A DNA stretch of 55,008 bases, taken from the NCBI GenBank assembly GCA_038237515.1, contig JBBRYP010000022.1, positions 1 to 55,008 of the forward strand. Reading direction: 5' to 3'. Source of the stretch: JBBQDZ01 sp038237515. GTDB taxonomy: Bacteria > Actinomycetota > Thermoleophilia > Gaiellales > Gaiellaceae. The position numbers were made by a program, and so were the translations under genes. This document shows, piece after piece, positions 38,521 to 46,754 of this stretch (position 1 is the stretch's first letter; each line of letters starts with the position of its first letter). The notes beneath the pieces were generated by a model. The model ran no database searches. It had not been told where the DNA came from and saw only the letters and a list, made by a program, of their open reading frames with translations.

Positions 38521-38709
38521 CGCAGGGGAACCCAGGGTTCCCCCACGGACCCCCTCCTTCTTCGCTGTGGCTTTACAGCCGCCCCTGGCCTCCCGCCGGG
38601 CAAGCCCGGCTCCGGCCAGGAAGGCTTGCAGCTTCTCTACGCGAGAAAGCTCTGAAGTACCCCGGCAGCCTCTCCTGACCAGGTCACAAGGGCGCGTCTC
38701 CAGGACGAG
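38521..38709 (+). terminator. Hairpin-rich intergenic region after the NlpC/P60 gene
   Basis: 189 bp, no gene. A near-perfect hairpin GGGGAACCC-A-GGGTTCCCC (38525-38543) begins 5 nt after the stop and is a probable terminator. A nested hairpin follows at 38584-38620: outer arms CCTGGCC/GGCCAGG and inner arms GCCGGGC/GCCCGGC with loop AA. The convergent acyl-CoA synthetase gene ends at 38710, so the structures may terminate both transcripts. Confidence 0.55.
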
Positions 38710-40503
38710 CTAGACGGGCGGTCGATCGTCCTCTGCGTACAGCCGCTCGATCTCGGCCGCGAAATGCTGCTCACACACGCGGCGCTTCAGCTTGAGAGTC
38801 GGCGTGACCTCGCCCTCCTCGGCCGAGAAGTCGCGCGGCAGGATCGCGAAGCGCTTGATCTGCTCGAAGCGCGATCGCCGCGCGTTGACGCCGTCGACGA
38901 CGTCCTGGATCAGCGCCTCGGCATCCGCGCCACCGGCGGCCTGCCACCTCGCAGCCTCCTCCTCGTCGAGGGTCACGAGAGCTGACACGAAGCGGCGGCG
39001 GTCGCCGACGACGAGAGCCTGTGACACGTACTTCGAAGCCTTGAGCTCGTTCTCGAGGTTCTGAGGCGCGACGTTCTTTCCGCCCGCCGTGACGATGATG
39101 TCCTTCTTTCGGTCGGTGATGCGGACGAAGCCGTCGTCATCGATCTCCGCAACGTCCCCTGTTCGCAGCCACCCGTCTTCGGTCAGAACCTCGGCGGTCG
39201 CGGCCTCGTCCTTGAAGTACCCGGCGAAGACGGTGGGGCTGCGGATCAGGAGCTCCCCGTCGGCGTCGAGGCGGAGCTCCGTTCCGGGCAGCGCGGGGCC
39301 GACGGTCCCGAACCGGTACCGGTCGGCGCGGTTCACCGTCGCGGCGGTCGTGCACTCGGTGAGGCCGTAGCCCTCCAGGACGAGGATGTCGAGCGCGTGG
39401 AAGAACTCGGCGATCTCCGTCGCGAGCGGCGCCCCGCCGGAGATGCCGATCCGTAGCCGCCCGCCCAGCCGCTCCTTCACCTTCGCGTACACGAGCCGGT
39501 CTGCGAGCCGGTGCTGGAGCCGGAGTGCCCGGGGCAGCGGCCGGCCCGCGCGGCGCAGCTCGCTGACGCGCCGGCCGACGCGCAGCGCCCACTCGAGGAG
39601 GGAGCGTTTCGGGCCGCGTGTCGCGTCGAACCGCGCGAGGACGGCCGTGTGGACCTTCTCGTAGACGCGCGGGACGCTCGGGAAGACCGTCGGCGAAACC
39701 GCGAGCAGCGCCTCCGCGACCTCGGCGGGCTCCGGGCAGAAGGCGATCGTGTAGCCGACGTACGGCCCGGCCAGGTGCATGAGCCGCCCGAAGTTGTGCG
39801 CGAGAGGAAGGTAGAGGAGCATCAGGTCGCCCGAGATCGTGAAGCCGTTCAGCCCGTCGACCGTCGCTGCCATCTCGTAGTAGTTCCGGTGGAGGATCAT
39901 GCAGGCCTTGGGCGGCCCGGTCGTGCCCGACGTGTAGATGAAGGTGAAGAGATCGTCCTCCGCGACGCTCGCCGTCGCCTCTGCGAGAGCGCCCGGGTGA
40001 GCCGCCTGGTGCTCGCTCCCTCGGGCCGCGAGCTCATCGAGGTCGGCGAAGGTGAGTATGTGACGAAGGCACGGAAGGTCGTTCCGGAACTCCTCCACCT
40101 TCGCCAGCTGCGCGCTGTCCTCCACGAGCACGCCGACCGCCTCCGAATGATCGAGGACGTATGCGCAGTCGGCGGCGGAGCTCGAGGCATAGACGCCGGC
40201 GCCGACAGCGCCCACCAGGGCAAGCGCAAAGTCGAAGAGCGCCCACTCGAGCGCCGTTCGCGCGACGATCCCGAAGGCGTCGCCCTTGCGAACGCCGAGG
40301 GCGAGCAGCCCGTTCGCGAGCTCGTCGACCCTCCGTGCCGCCTCGTCCCAGCCGACCGGCTCCCAGCGGTCGCCGCGCCGCACGAGGTAGGCCGGAACCT
40401 GCGGAGGCGTCGCGACGGCGCGTCGCCAGAGCGCCGCGATCGTGCGGAGCCGGGGGGCCTCCTGCGCCGGAGGGTCGAGCCCGGCCGTCCCGGGTCGTGC
40501 CAC
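38710..40503 (-). CDS. Long-chain acyl-CoA synthetase (AMP-forming)
   Basis: 597 residues from GTG 40503. Adenylate-forming enzyme motifs: P-loop-like FIYTSGTTGPPKACMI, the A5 motif EGYGLTECTT, A7/A8 GWLRTGDVAEIDDDGFVRITDRKKDIIVTAGGKN and the catalytic Lys near the C-terminus (PTLKLKRRV). It belongs to the FadD15-like group of fatty acyl-CoA ligases. An in-frame extension upstream to 40860 overlaps the Ku promoter and is rejected; a TAAGCT box 8 nt before the GTG supports this start and a near-leaderless mRNA. It would feed the acyl-CoA dehydrogenases encoded at 49.6 and 51.5 kb. Confidence 0.95.
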   Translation of the reverse strand: MARPGTAGLDPPAQEAPRLRTIAALWRRAVATPPQVPAYLVRRGDRWEPVGWDEAARRVDELANGLLALGVRKGDAFGIVARTALEWALFDFALALVGAVGAGVYASSSAADCAYVLDHSEAVGVLVEDSAQLAKVEEFRNDLPCLRHILTFADLDELAARGSEHQAAHPGALAEATASVAEDDLFTFIYTSGTTGPPKACMILHRNYYEMAATVDGLNGFTISGDLMLLYLPLAHNFGRLMHLAGPYVGYTIAFCPEPAEVAEALLAVSPTVFPSVPRVYEKVHTAVLARFDATRGPKRSLLEWALRVGRRVSELRRAGRPLPRALRLQHRLADRLVYAKVKERLGGRLRIGISGGAPLATEIAEFFHALDILVLEGYGLTECTTAATVNRADRYRFGTVGPALPGTELRLDADGELLIRSPTVFAGYFKDEAATAEVLTEDGWLRTGDVAEIDDDGFVRITDRKKDIIVTAGGKNVAPQNLENELKASKYVSQALVVGDRRRFVSALVTLDEEEAARWQAAGGADAEALIQDVVDGVNARRSRFEQIKRFAILPRDFSAEEGEVTPTLKLKRRVCEQHFAAEIERLYAEDDRPPV

Positions 40504-40593
40504 AGCGATCGAGCTTACCCCGGTGCCGCCGGGGGAGGGAAGGCTGGTCGCACGAAGAACTCGCTCGGTCCCCACTAGACTTGGAGCGCGGCG

Positions 40594-41472
40594 ATGCGCA
40601 CGATGTGGAACGGATCCATCAGCTTCGGGCTGGTCAACATCCCGGTCGGGCTCGCGCCTGCGACGAAGCCCGCCGCCCGTCAGTCGGACGTCTCGTTCCG
40701 CACGCTGCATCGCGAGTGCAGGACCCCGATCAGGCAGAAGCGGTGGTGCCCCATGCACGAACGGGAGGTCGGGCCTGACGAGGTCGTGAAGGGCTGGGAG
40801 GTGACCAAAGGGCAATTCGTGATCGTTGAGGACGCCGACCTCGAGGCGATCGAGCAGCACGACGACTCACGGTCGATCGAGATCACGGGCTTCGTGCCCC
40901 TGGAGTCCGTCGACCCGGTCTTCTTCGACCGCACGTACTTCCTCGCTCCGGCAAGCGCCAGTGCGCAACGGCGACCCTACGTCCTGCTCCTGCATGCCAT
41001 GCGCGAGACCGAGACCGCCGCGATCGGCCGCTTCGTGATCCGCGGCAAGGAGAGCCTCTGCCTGATCCGGCCGCGAGGTGAGGCGCTCCTCCTCGAGACC
41101 CTGTTCCTCGCCGAGGACGTTCACTCGCAGGCGGAGATCGAGGAAGCGGTGGCGGAGGCCGAGGTTCGCAAGGTCGAGCTCGACCTTGCACGCCAGGTGA
41201 TCTCGAGCCTCGCGGCCGACTTCGACCCGCAGGATCTTGCGAGCGGCTATCGCCGGGATCTTCGCGCCATGCTCGAGGCGAAGCTGAACGGCGAGGAGGT
41301 GGTGCGGCCGGAGCCGGTGCCGGAGACCCCGGTGATCGACCTCATGGAGGCGTTGCGACAGAGCGTCGCCGAGGCGAAGCAGCGTAAGCCCGGCGGCAAG
41401 GCGGCCGCCCGCAACGGAAAAGCCGCCACGACCTCCTCCCGCCGCAGCCGGCCCGCTCGCAAGTCCGCGTAG
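40594..41472 (+). CDS. ku: Non-homologous end joining protein Ku
   Basis: 292 residues. MRTMWNGSISFGLVNIPVGL is the typical N-terminus, followed by the Ku core (about 10-250: FRTLHRECRTPIRQKRWCP, RTYFLAP, LHAMRETETAAIGRFVIRGKE). The C-terminus is a Lys/Arg/Ala-rich tail (RKPGGKAAARNGKAATTSSRRSRPARKSA) that in other bacteria influences end-binding and threading. It binds double-strand break ends and recruits LigD; no ligD is in this window. A GCACCC-CGC-GGGTGC hairpin near 41490 may terminate it. Confidence 0.96.
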   Translation: MRTMWNGSISFGLVNIPVGLAPATKPAARQSDVSFRTLHRECRTPIRQKRWCPMHEREVGPDEVVKGWEVTKGQFVIVEDADLEAIEQHDDSRSIEITGFVPLESVDPVFFDRTYFLAPASASAQRRPYVLLLHAMRETETAAIGRFVIRGKESLCLIRPRGEALLLETLFLAEDVHSQAEIEEAVAEAEVRKVELDLARQVISSLAADFDPQDLASGYRRDLRAMLEAKLNGEEVVRPEPVPETPVIDLMEALRQSVAEAKQRKPGGKAAARNGKAATTSSRRSRPARKSA

Positions 41473-41511
41473 CAGCGGTTCCCCCCTGGGCACCCCGCGG
41501 GTGCGGGAGCG

Positions 41512-41679
41512 TCAGTGGCGCTCGAGGGTACCGAGCGCCTGGAGCTGCGCCTGGAAGAGCGTCTTGTCGATCTTCCCCTGATAGATGGGCACGCCCTCCT
41601 CGAGGCAAACCCGAATCACCTCCTGCCGGTCGATTCCGAGCTCCTTGGACAGCTCCTCGGGCGTCAGGTGGTTGGGCAT
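41512..41679 (-). CDS. 55-residue helix-turn-helix protein
   Basis: MPNHLTPEELSKELGIDRQE is the N-terminus. This segment plus VIRVCLEEGVPIYQG looks like a MerR/excisionase-type winged HTH with almost nothing else. ATG at 41679 has AGGAGG about 11 nt upstream. A strong intrinsic terminator with a five-U tract lies 28 nt upstream of the start on the same strand, which suggests control by attenuation. Function is unknown; the small size suggests a DNA-binding accessory or regulator. Confidence 0.72.
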   Translation of the reverse strand: MPNHLTPEELSKELGIDRQEVIRVCLEEGVPIYQGKIDKTLFQAQLQALGTLERH

Positions 41680-41706
41680 TGGTCCGGCGTCCTCCTTCCG
41701 AGCGTC

Positions 41707-41739
41707 AAAAAGCCCGCCGGCGTGCCGCGCAGACGGGCT
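41707..41739 (-). terminator. Intrinsic terminator/attenuator upstream of the small HTH gene
   Basis: On the minus strand, a hairpin of ten pairs with one internal mismatch (arms GCCCGTC-GCG and CGC-CGGGC, including a G-T pair) is followed directly by TTTTT. This is the only hairpin with a clear U-tract in the window. A possible minus-strand promoter TTGCAG-N17-TATGCT lies within the 5' end of the hydrolase gene (about 41807-41836), giving a leader of ~60 nt before the hairpin. Confidence 0.65.
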
Positions 41740-41824
41740 CGATCTACTCGCTCATGGTCCTTGCGGGAATTCAACGGGCCCGCCCTCCCCGTCGCTTCAT
41801 CGCCTCCAAGCATAATCGGGCGCC

Positions 41825-42682
41825 GTGACGGCTGCAAAATCGCAGGCCGGTCTCGAGGAGCGGGGAGTCGAGGTGCGTGGAGGGAGGGTCCGGTACCTCG
41901 TCGGGGGAACCGGGCCACCGCTCGTGCTCGTCCACGGCCTCGGTGGCTCCGCCGCGAACTGGTGCGAGCTCGCTCCCGCCCTGGCGGCGAAGCGGCGGCT
42001 CCTGATCCCGGACCTTCCCGGCCACGACGGCTCCGACGCGCTCCCGTGCGCGCCCAACCTGAGCCCGTTCGCCGATCGGGTCGTCGAGGTTGCGCGCCGC
42101 GAGGGGATGCTGCCCGCGCCGTTCATCGGCCACTCGCTCGGCGGGCTCGTCGCGATCCGTGCGGCGATCCGGCATCCGGACGCGGTGTCGGCGCTGGTGC
42201 TCGCGGCGTCTGCGGGCATCTCCTCGACCCGGCGTCAGGCCCGCTACGCGCTCGCGATCCTCGCCCTCGTCAAGCCCGGTCGGCGCCTCGCGGGCCGCCG
42301 CGACCTCATCGCCCGCTCCCACATCCTGCGGACGCTCGTCTTCGGCTACTGGGGCGCCGCCGACCCGCAGGCGCTGTCCGCCGCCGCGGTGGACGGTCTT
42401 CTCAGCGGCTGGGAGCGCCACACGGACACGATCGGCGCCGCCCGCGCCCTCGTCCTTGACGATCCGCGCGGCGAGCTGGGGTCGGTCCACTGCCCGGCGC
42501 TCGTCCTCTGGGGCGCGCGCGACAAGCAGCTGCCGGTGAGCGACGGGATCGAGCTCGCCCGCAGGCTGCGCGCGCCCCTGCGCGTCATCCCGTCCTGTGG
42601 GCACCTGCTGATCGCGGAGCGGCCGGCGGCGTGTCTCGATGCTGTCGAGACGTTCCTCGCCAGGGTGACGCCCGACCGCTGA
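41825..42682 (+). CDS. Alpha/beta-hydrolase
   Basis: 285 residues. Oxyanion-hole region VLVHGLGGSAANW, nucleophile elbow GHSLGG (Ser), acid in LWGARDKQLP and His in SCGHLLIAERP complete the triad. Family members include esterases, lipases and C-C bond hydrolases; the substrate is not predictable. GTG start; CATAAT lies 8 nt upstream, fitting a leaderless transcript. Confidence 0.92.
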   Translation: MTAAKSQAGLEERGVEVRGGRVRYLVGGTGPPLVLVHGLGGSAANWCELAPALAAKRRLLIPDLPGHDGSDALPCAPNLSPFADRVVEVARREGMLPAPFIGHSLGGLVAIRAAIRHPDAVSALVLAASAGISSTRRQARYALAILALVKPGRRLAGRRDLIARSHILRTLVFGYWGAADPQALSAAAVDGLLSGWERHTDTIGAARALVLDDPRGELGSVHCPALVLWGARDKQLPVSDGIELARRLRAPLRVIPSCGHLLIAERPAACLDAVETFLARVTPDR

Positions 42683-42733
42683 GGGGCCTTTGACCAGCAT
42701 CGTGTGGCTCGGAGGGCTGCGCGTGGACGCCGC

Positions 42734-43477
42734 TCAGACAGGGTTCGGGAGCTCGACAAAGGACCACTCCAGCCCGAAGCGCTCGGCCAGCCGCGAGGCG
42801 AGCGCCTGGACGCCCAGCCGCTCCGTCGCGTAGTGGCCCGCGGCGACGAAGTTGATCCCGAGCTCCCTCGCGGTGTGAAGGCTCGCCTCCTCCGCCTCGC
42901 CACAGAGGAAGAGGTCGTAACCCGCGGCGGCAGCGTCCGCGAGGTCGTGGCCGGTCTTGCCAGAGGACAGCGCAACCCTCTTGACGAAAGGGGCTCCCTC
43001 GGCGAAGACGAGCGGCTCCGGCGCGATACGAGACCTCACACGCTTCAGGAATTCCTGCAGGCTCACCGGCTCGGGCACGCTTCCGCCGAGACCGATCCTC
43101 TTGAACGCGCCTTCGCGGACGATGCCGAGCTCTCGGGCGAGGCAGGCGTTGTTCCCGATCTCCGGGTGTGCATCGAGGCCCAGGTGGTACGCGACCAGCG
43201 TGATTCCCGCATCGAAGAGCACCTCGAGGCGTCGCTTCATCCGCGCGTCGATCGCGTGGGAATGCTTGTGCAGGAAGAGCCCGTGGTGGACGAGGAGGAG
43301 CTGCGCCTCGAGCGCCGCGGCTCGCTCGAAGAGTTCGAGCGAGGCCGAGACGCCGCAGGCGATCCGGCTCACCTCGCTCGACCCGATCACCTGCATCCCC
43401 ATGGGGCCGTAGTCGGGCCACGCCTCCACGTCGAGCAGCTCGTCCGCGTAGGAGACGATCTCGTCTCGAGCGGCCAT
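42734..43477 (-). CDS. Nif3-like dinuclear metal centre protein
   Basis: 247 residues. Metal-ligand motifs of the NIF3/YbgI (DUF34) family are present: LLLVHHGLFLH, the YHLGLDAH segment and the C-terminal GHYATERLG. The family has proposed GTP cyclohydrolase-like or metal-insertion roles but no settled function. A TAGAAT box is 10 nt upstream of the ATG. Downstream on the same strand there is no gene until the HTH protein. Confidence 0.92.
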   Translation of the reverse strand: MAARDEIVSYADELLDVEAWPDYGPMGMQVIGSSEVSRIACGVSASLELFERAAALEAQLLLVHHGLFLHKHSHAIDARMKRRLEVLFDAGITLVAYHLGLDAHPEIGNNACLARELGIVREGAFKRIGLGGSVPEPVSLQEFLKRVRSRIAPEPLVFAEGAPFVKRVALSSGKTGHDLADAAAAGYDLFLCGEAEEASLHTARELGINFVAAGHYATERLGVQALASRLAERFGLEWSFVELPNPV

Positions 43478-43591
43478 GCGAGTGCTGATTCTAGGCAGCT
43501 GACTGCTCTCGCGGCAGTCTCCGGTGGCGAGAGGCGGTCCCGTGCAGGGGGAACCACGGCTCGCCTCGCCCTGGTTCCCCGGGAACGCAAA

Positions 43592-43665
43592 TCGGGGTGC
43601 CCAGATTCGAACTGGGGACCTCTCCGACCCGAACGGAGCGCGCTACCAGGCTGCGCCACACCCCG
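43592..43665 (-). tRNA. tRNA-Pro (anticodon CGG)
   Basis: Full 74-nt cloverleaf: acceptor CGGGGTG/CACCCCG with discriminator A, D-stem GCGC/GCGC, anticodon stem CTCCG/CGGAG with loop TTCGGGT (anticodon CGG, reads CCG), T-arm CCCAG-TTCGAAT-CTGGG. CCA is not encoded. A small GTTCCC-C-GGGAAC hairpin lies just 3' and may terminate it. Confidence 0.97.
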
Positions 43666-43677
43666 AGCCCGGGAAGA

Positions 43678-44199
43678 CTACCCGGCTGCCGCCGCGGGTG
43701 GCGAGACGGTCTTCGTCCTTCCCGCCGTGAGAGTGAGCGCCGCCAGCACGACCGCCGTGCCGATGACGCCGAGTCCCCACCAGAGGCCCGAGATGTTGTC
43801 GTCCCAGCCGATCGCGCGGTCGATGGAGAAGCGCCACGGGCCCGTGGCCGCCACCGCCACCGCGACGGCGAGGAAGGTCAGGTTGAGCTCGTAGCCGCCG
43901 TTGGCGTTCCAGAACCCCTTCTGCCAGTGGACGAGGGCGATCGCATTCAGCATCACGACCGCGAGGACGAGGGCGGCGGCCGGAGTTGCGAAGCCGACGG
44001 CGAAGGCCAGCCCGCCGGCAAACTCGGAGAGTCCGGCCGCCATCGCCATCACCATCGGCGACCGGAACCCGAGCGAGCTGAAGAAACCAGCAGTTCCCTT
44101 CGGCCCCGGCCCGTCGAACCAGCCGAAGAGCTTCTGGGCGCCGTGGGCAGCGAACGCGGTGCCCACCACGAGTCGAAGGACGAGGATTCCGTAAGACAC
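43678..44199 (-). CDS. DoxX-family membrane protein
   Basis: 173 residues, four transmembrane helices. DoxX signatures: LVLRLVVGTAFAAHGAQKLFGWF, LSEFAGGLAFAVGFATPAAALVLA and NGGYELNLTFLAVAVAVAATGPWRFSID. GTG at 44199 follows GGGGGA. In mycobacteria a DoxX protein works with SseA and SodA in oxidative-stress defence; here it stands alone. It lies upstream of tRNA-Pro on the same strand. Confidence 0.9.
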   Translation of the reverse strand: MSYGILVLRLVVGTAFAAHGAQKLFGWFDGPGPKGTAGFFSSLGFRSPMVMAMAAGLSEFAGGLAFAVGFATPAAALVLAVVMLNAIALVHWQKGFWNANGGYELNLTFLAVAVAVAATGPWRFSIDRAIGWDDNISGLWWGLGVIGTAVVLAALTLTAGRTKTVSPPAAAAG

Positions 44200-44356
44200 G
44201 TCGATCCCCCAATGTTGACGGGTCAAGTACCTGGCCGAACGAGTTGCGGCGACGCGGCATTCCCGCACGGCGACGATGCAACATCCGTTACTGGACTGAT
44301 GCGGGGAGGCGACGCCTGCGCGGCGCGGCCGCCGCTCGGAGCTATCGTGGCCGGCC

Positions 44357-45049
44357 GTGACGGAGCTGCGGGCAGTCCTCTTCGACGTCGACTTCACGCT
44401 GGCGAAGCCGGGGCCGGACCTCGGGCCGGAGGGCTACGAGCGGCTCGGACGCCGGTTCGGCCTCGAGCTCGATGCCGCCCGCTACGAGCAGGCGCGCCGC
44501 GCTGCGGTGGACGAGATCCAGCGCCACCCCGAGCTCGATCACGACGAGGCAATCTGGATCGCCTTCACGGAGCGCATCGTCCGCGGCATGGGCGGTGCGG
44601 CCGAGTCCGCTCACGACTGCGCCGTCGCGATGACCCGCGCCTGGGAGCACGCCCACAACTTCGAGCTCTATGAGGACGCTCTGCCCGTCCTCGACGAGTT
44701 GCGCGCGCGCGGGCTCAAGCTGGGCCTCGTCTCCAACAGCGGCCGTGACCTCGACTTGTTCGTCGCCCACCACGGTCTCGCGGTCGACGCCGCGCTCGCC
44801 TCCGGCGCGCACGGGAAGGCGAAGCCGCACGAGACGATCTTCCTGACCGTCCTCGAGCGGCTGGACGTGGAGCCCCACGCCGCGGCGATGGTCGGGGACT
44901 CGGTCGAGGACGACGTCGAGGGGGCGACGGCGATCGGGATGCGCGCCTACCTGCTCGATCGCGAAGGCCGGCATCCGGAGCGGGAGGGCCGTCTGACCGA
45001 CCTGCGCGAGCTGCCCGCAGCCCTCGGGCTGACTCCTTTCCCTCCGTAG
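44357..45049 (+). CDS. HAD-family hydrolase
   Basis: 230 residues. Motif I DVDFTLAKPG (Phe in place of the usual Gly in DxDGT), motif II LVSNSG, Lys in HGKAKPHETIF and motif IV MVGDSVEDDVEGA. Helical cap. Related to the 2-haloacid dehalogenase/phosphatase group; substrate unknown. TATCGT lies 8 nt before the GTG. A CCTGGC-GT-GCCAGG hairpin at 45076-45089 separates it from the convergent CoA transferase. Confidence 0.9.
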   Translation: MTELRAVLFDVDFTLAKPGPDLGPEGYERLGRRFGLELDAARYEQARRAAVDEIQRHPELDHDEAIWIAFTERIVRGMGGAAESAHDCAVAMTRAWEHAHNFELYEDALPVLDELRARGLKLGLVSNSGRDLDLFVAHHGLAVDAALASGAHGKAKPHETIFLTVLERLDVEPHAAAMVGDSVEDDVEGATAIGMRAYLLDREGRHPEREGRLTDLRELPAALGLTPFPP

Positions 45050-45103
45050 GGCTCGGACGCGGAGTCGCGCAGCGACCTGGCGTGCCAGGGGTCGATCCAC
45101 GCC

Positions 45104-46081
45104 TTACCGATCGAGCCCCGCACCGAGATCCGCCCTCCACGCCGCCGTGTGCTCGCCGGGCGTGGGCGGCCGTTGCCCCCGCGCCTCCTCCCCGAAGCCG
45201 GCCGCCGCCTCCTCGAGCGTCCAGACCGGGCCGACGGCGACCTCCTCGCCCTCGAAGAGGTCGAGCCAGGCTTCGAGTGGCCGCGAGGAAAAGACGGCCT
45301 CGAGCTCCGCGGCCAGCTCCTCTTGCTCCGGCGCTTGCCGATGCGACGCCAAGTCGGGGCGGCCGATCAGCTCGCACAGCCGCTCGAAGAACCGTGACTC
45401 GAGCGCGGCGACCGTGAGATGCCGGCCGTCGGCGGTCGAGTAGACGCGATAGCCGGCGAGGCCGCCGGTGAGGAGGCGGCTCGTCGGTTCCCCGTCGAGC
45501 CGGTGCGCGGCGAGCCGGTGCGCGGCGTGTGTCAGGGAGATCTCGATTCGCGGCCCCCGGCCGGTTTGCGCTCGTGCGAGGAGGGCGGCCAGGATCTCGA
45601 CGACCGCTCTCTGCGCCCCGGCCAGATCGGCGATCGGAACCGGGGGGAGCGCCGGGGCGGTGTCGGCGAGCAGGCCGGCCCAGCCGAGGTAGTTGAGGTC
45701 GTGGGCGACCCGCTGCTCGTGCGCGGTTCCGGAGCCGAAGCCGGTGATCGAGCAGTAGACGACCCTGTCGGGAACGTCGTTTCCTCCGACGCCGAGGCGG
45801 CCGGCAACGCCGGGCCGAAAGCCCTCCAGCACCACGTCGGCTCGGGCGCAGAGGGCCTGTGCGAGAGAGCGCCCCCCCGCCGTCTTGAGGTCGCACTCGA
45901 CCGACTCCTTGCCGGCGTTCAAGGCGGCATCCCAGCCAGGCACCGCCGTGCGTGTTGGGTCGCCCCCCGGCGGCTCCAGCCGCACGACGCGGGCGCCCAG
46001 CCGGAGCAGCTCGCGGCTGGCAAAGGGACCGGGGAGTTGGAGTGTCAGGTCGACGACGAGGAGGCCGCGCAGCGGTTGCAC
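45104..46081 (-). CDS. CaiB/BaiF-type (family III) CoA transferase
   Basis: 325 residues. MQPLRGLLVVDLTLQLPGPFASRELLRLGARVVRLEPPGGDPTR is the typical family III start. Further motifs are LNAGKESVECDLKT, ADVVLEGFRPGV and VVYCSITGFGSG; the catalytic Asp is in AHDLNYLGWAG. Members such as alpha-methylacyl-CoA racemase or formyl/succinyl-CoA transferases move or epimerise CoA esters; this one is slightly short. GTG start, divergent from the TetR gene. Confidence 0.93.
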   Translation of the reverse strand: MQPLRGLLVVDLTLQLPGPFASRELLRLGARVVRLEPPGGDPTRTAVPGWDAALNAGKESVECDLKTAGGRSLAQALCARADVVLEGFRPGVAGRLGVGGNDVPDRVVYCSITGFGSGTAHEQRVAHDLNYLGWAGLLADTAPALPPVPIADLAGAQRAVVEILAALLARAQTGRGPRIEISLTHAAHRLAAHRLDGEPTSRLLTGGLAGYRVYSTADGRHLTVAALESRFFERLCELIGRPDLASHRQAPEQEELAAELEAVFSSRPLEAWLDLFEGEEVAVGPVWTLEEAAAGFGEEARGQRPPTPGEHTAAWRADLGAGLDR

Positions 46082-46130
46082 GTCCGGAGTCTCGCACTAC
46101 ACTCGGAGCTCCTTGACTAGCCGTTCGACG

Positions 46131-46754
46131 GTGGAGCAGGAACGCCTCGGGCCGCGGGAGAAGCCGGGCGACAAGCGGAGCCAGATCCTGGCAGCCGCCG
46201 TTCGCGTGTTCGCGCGGAAGGGGTACCACTCCTCGCGAGTCGGAGACATCGCGGAGGAGGCCGGCGTCGCCCACGGCCTCATGTACCACTACTTCGAGTC
46301 GAAGGAGGCGCTGCTCGAGCGGGTGTTCCGGGAGACGTGGAGCGAGTTGCTGGAGGCGATGCGCGCCGTCGAGCGCTCGCAGGAGCCGGCCCGCGAGCAG
46401 CTTCGCCAGGTGGCGGCGATCCTCCTTCGCTCGTGGCGGCGCGACCCGGACCTCGTGCGGGTGCTCGTCCTGGAGGTCGCGCGGAGCCCGCATCTCCAGG
46501 AGCGGGCGAAAGACCTCGGGCAGGCGTTCGAGGCGATCGAGCGGATCGTCGCACGCGGCCAGCGTGAAGGCAGCTTTCGCCCGCTCGACCCGCGGCTCGC
46601 GAGCTGGATCTTCTACGGCGCGCTCGAGGAGATCCTCACCGGCTGGGTGCTGGGGCAGCTGCCGGACGGCGACGAGGACGTCGCTTCGGCGGAGCGAGCG
46701 GTCATCGAGGTGATCTGCGGGGGGTTGGCGGCCCATAGCGACCCGGCGCGGTGA
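46131..46754 (+). CDS. TetR-family transcriptional regulator
   Basis: 207 residues from GTG 46131 (TTG 46113 is an alternative). The HTH is KRSQILAAAVRVFARKGYHSSRVGDIAEEAGVAHGLMYHYFESKEALL, and the C-terminal helical domain resembles fatty-acid-responsive TetR proteins (TetR_C_11/FadR-like). A half-site TTGACTAG at 46113 resembles each arm of the perfect palindrome upstream of the acyl-CoA dehydrogenase at 51533, which makes lipid-catabolism control plausible. 4-bp overlap with the MFS gene downstream. Confidence 0.9.
   Translation: MEQERLGPREKPGDKRSQILAAAVRVFARKGYHSSRVGDIAEEAGVAHGLMYHYFESKEALLERVFRETWSELLEAMRAVERSQEPAREQLRQVAAILLRSWRRDPDLVRVLVLEVARSPHLQERAKDLGQAFEAIERIVARGQREGSFRPLDPRLASWIFYGALEEILTGWVLGQLPDGDEDVASAERAVIEVICGGLAAHSDPAR

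Noticed and set aside
38521..38709. Fifth copy of the ribosomal-operon element
   Set aside because: It is hairpin-rich and about the same length, but lacks the GCGTCCTC-GTCGC core and the stem order; treated as an unrelated terminator region.
40504..40860. N-terminal extension of the acyl-CoA synthetase frame up to 40860
   Set aside because: It overlaps the Ku gene and promoter; homology-like sequence begins at the GTG at 40503, which also has a -10 box at the right distance.
43524..43730. 68-codon open frame across the tRNA-Pro gene
   Set aside because: It is read through an unambiguous cloverleaf tRNA on the other strand.
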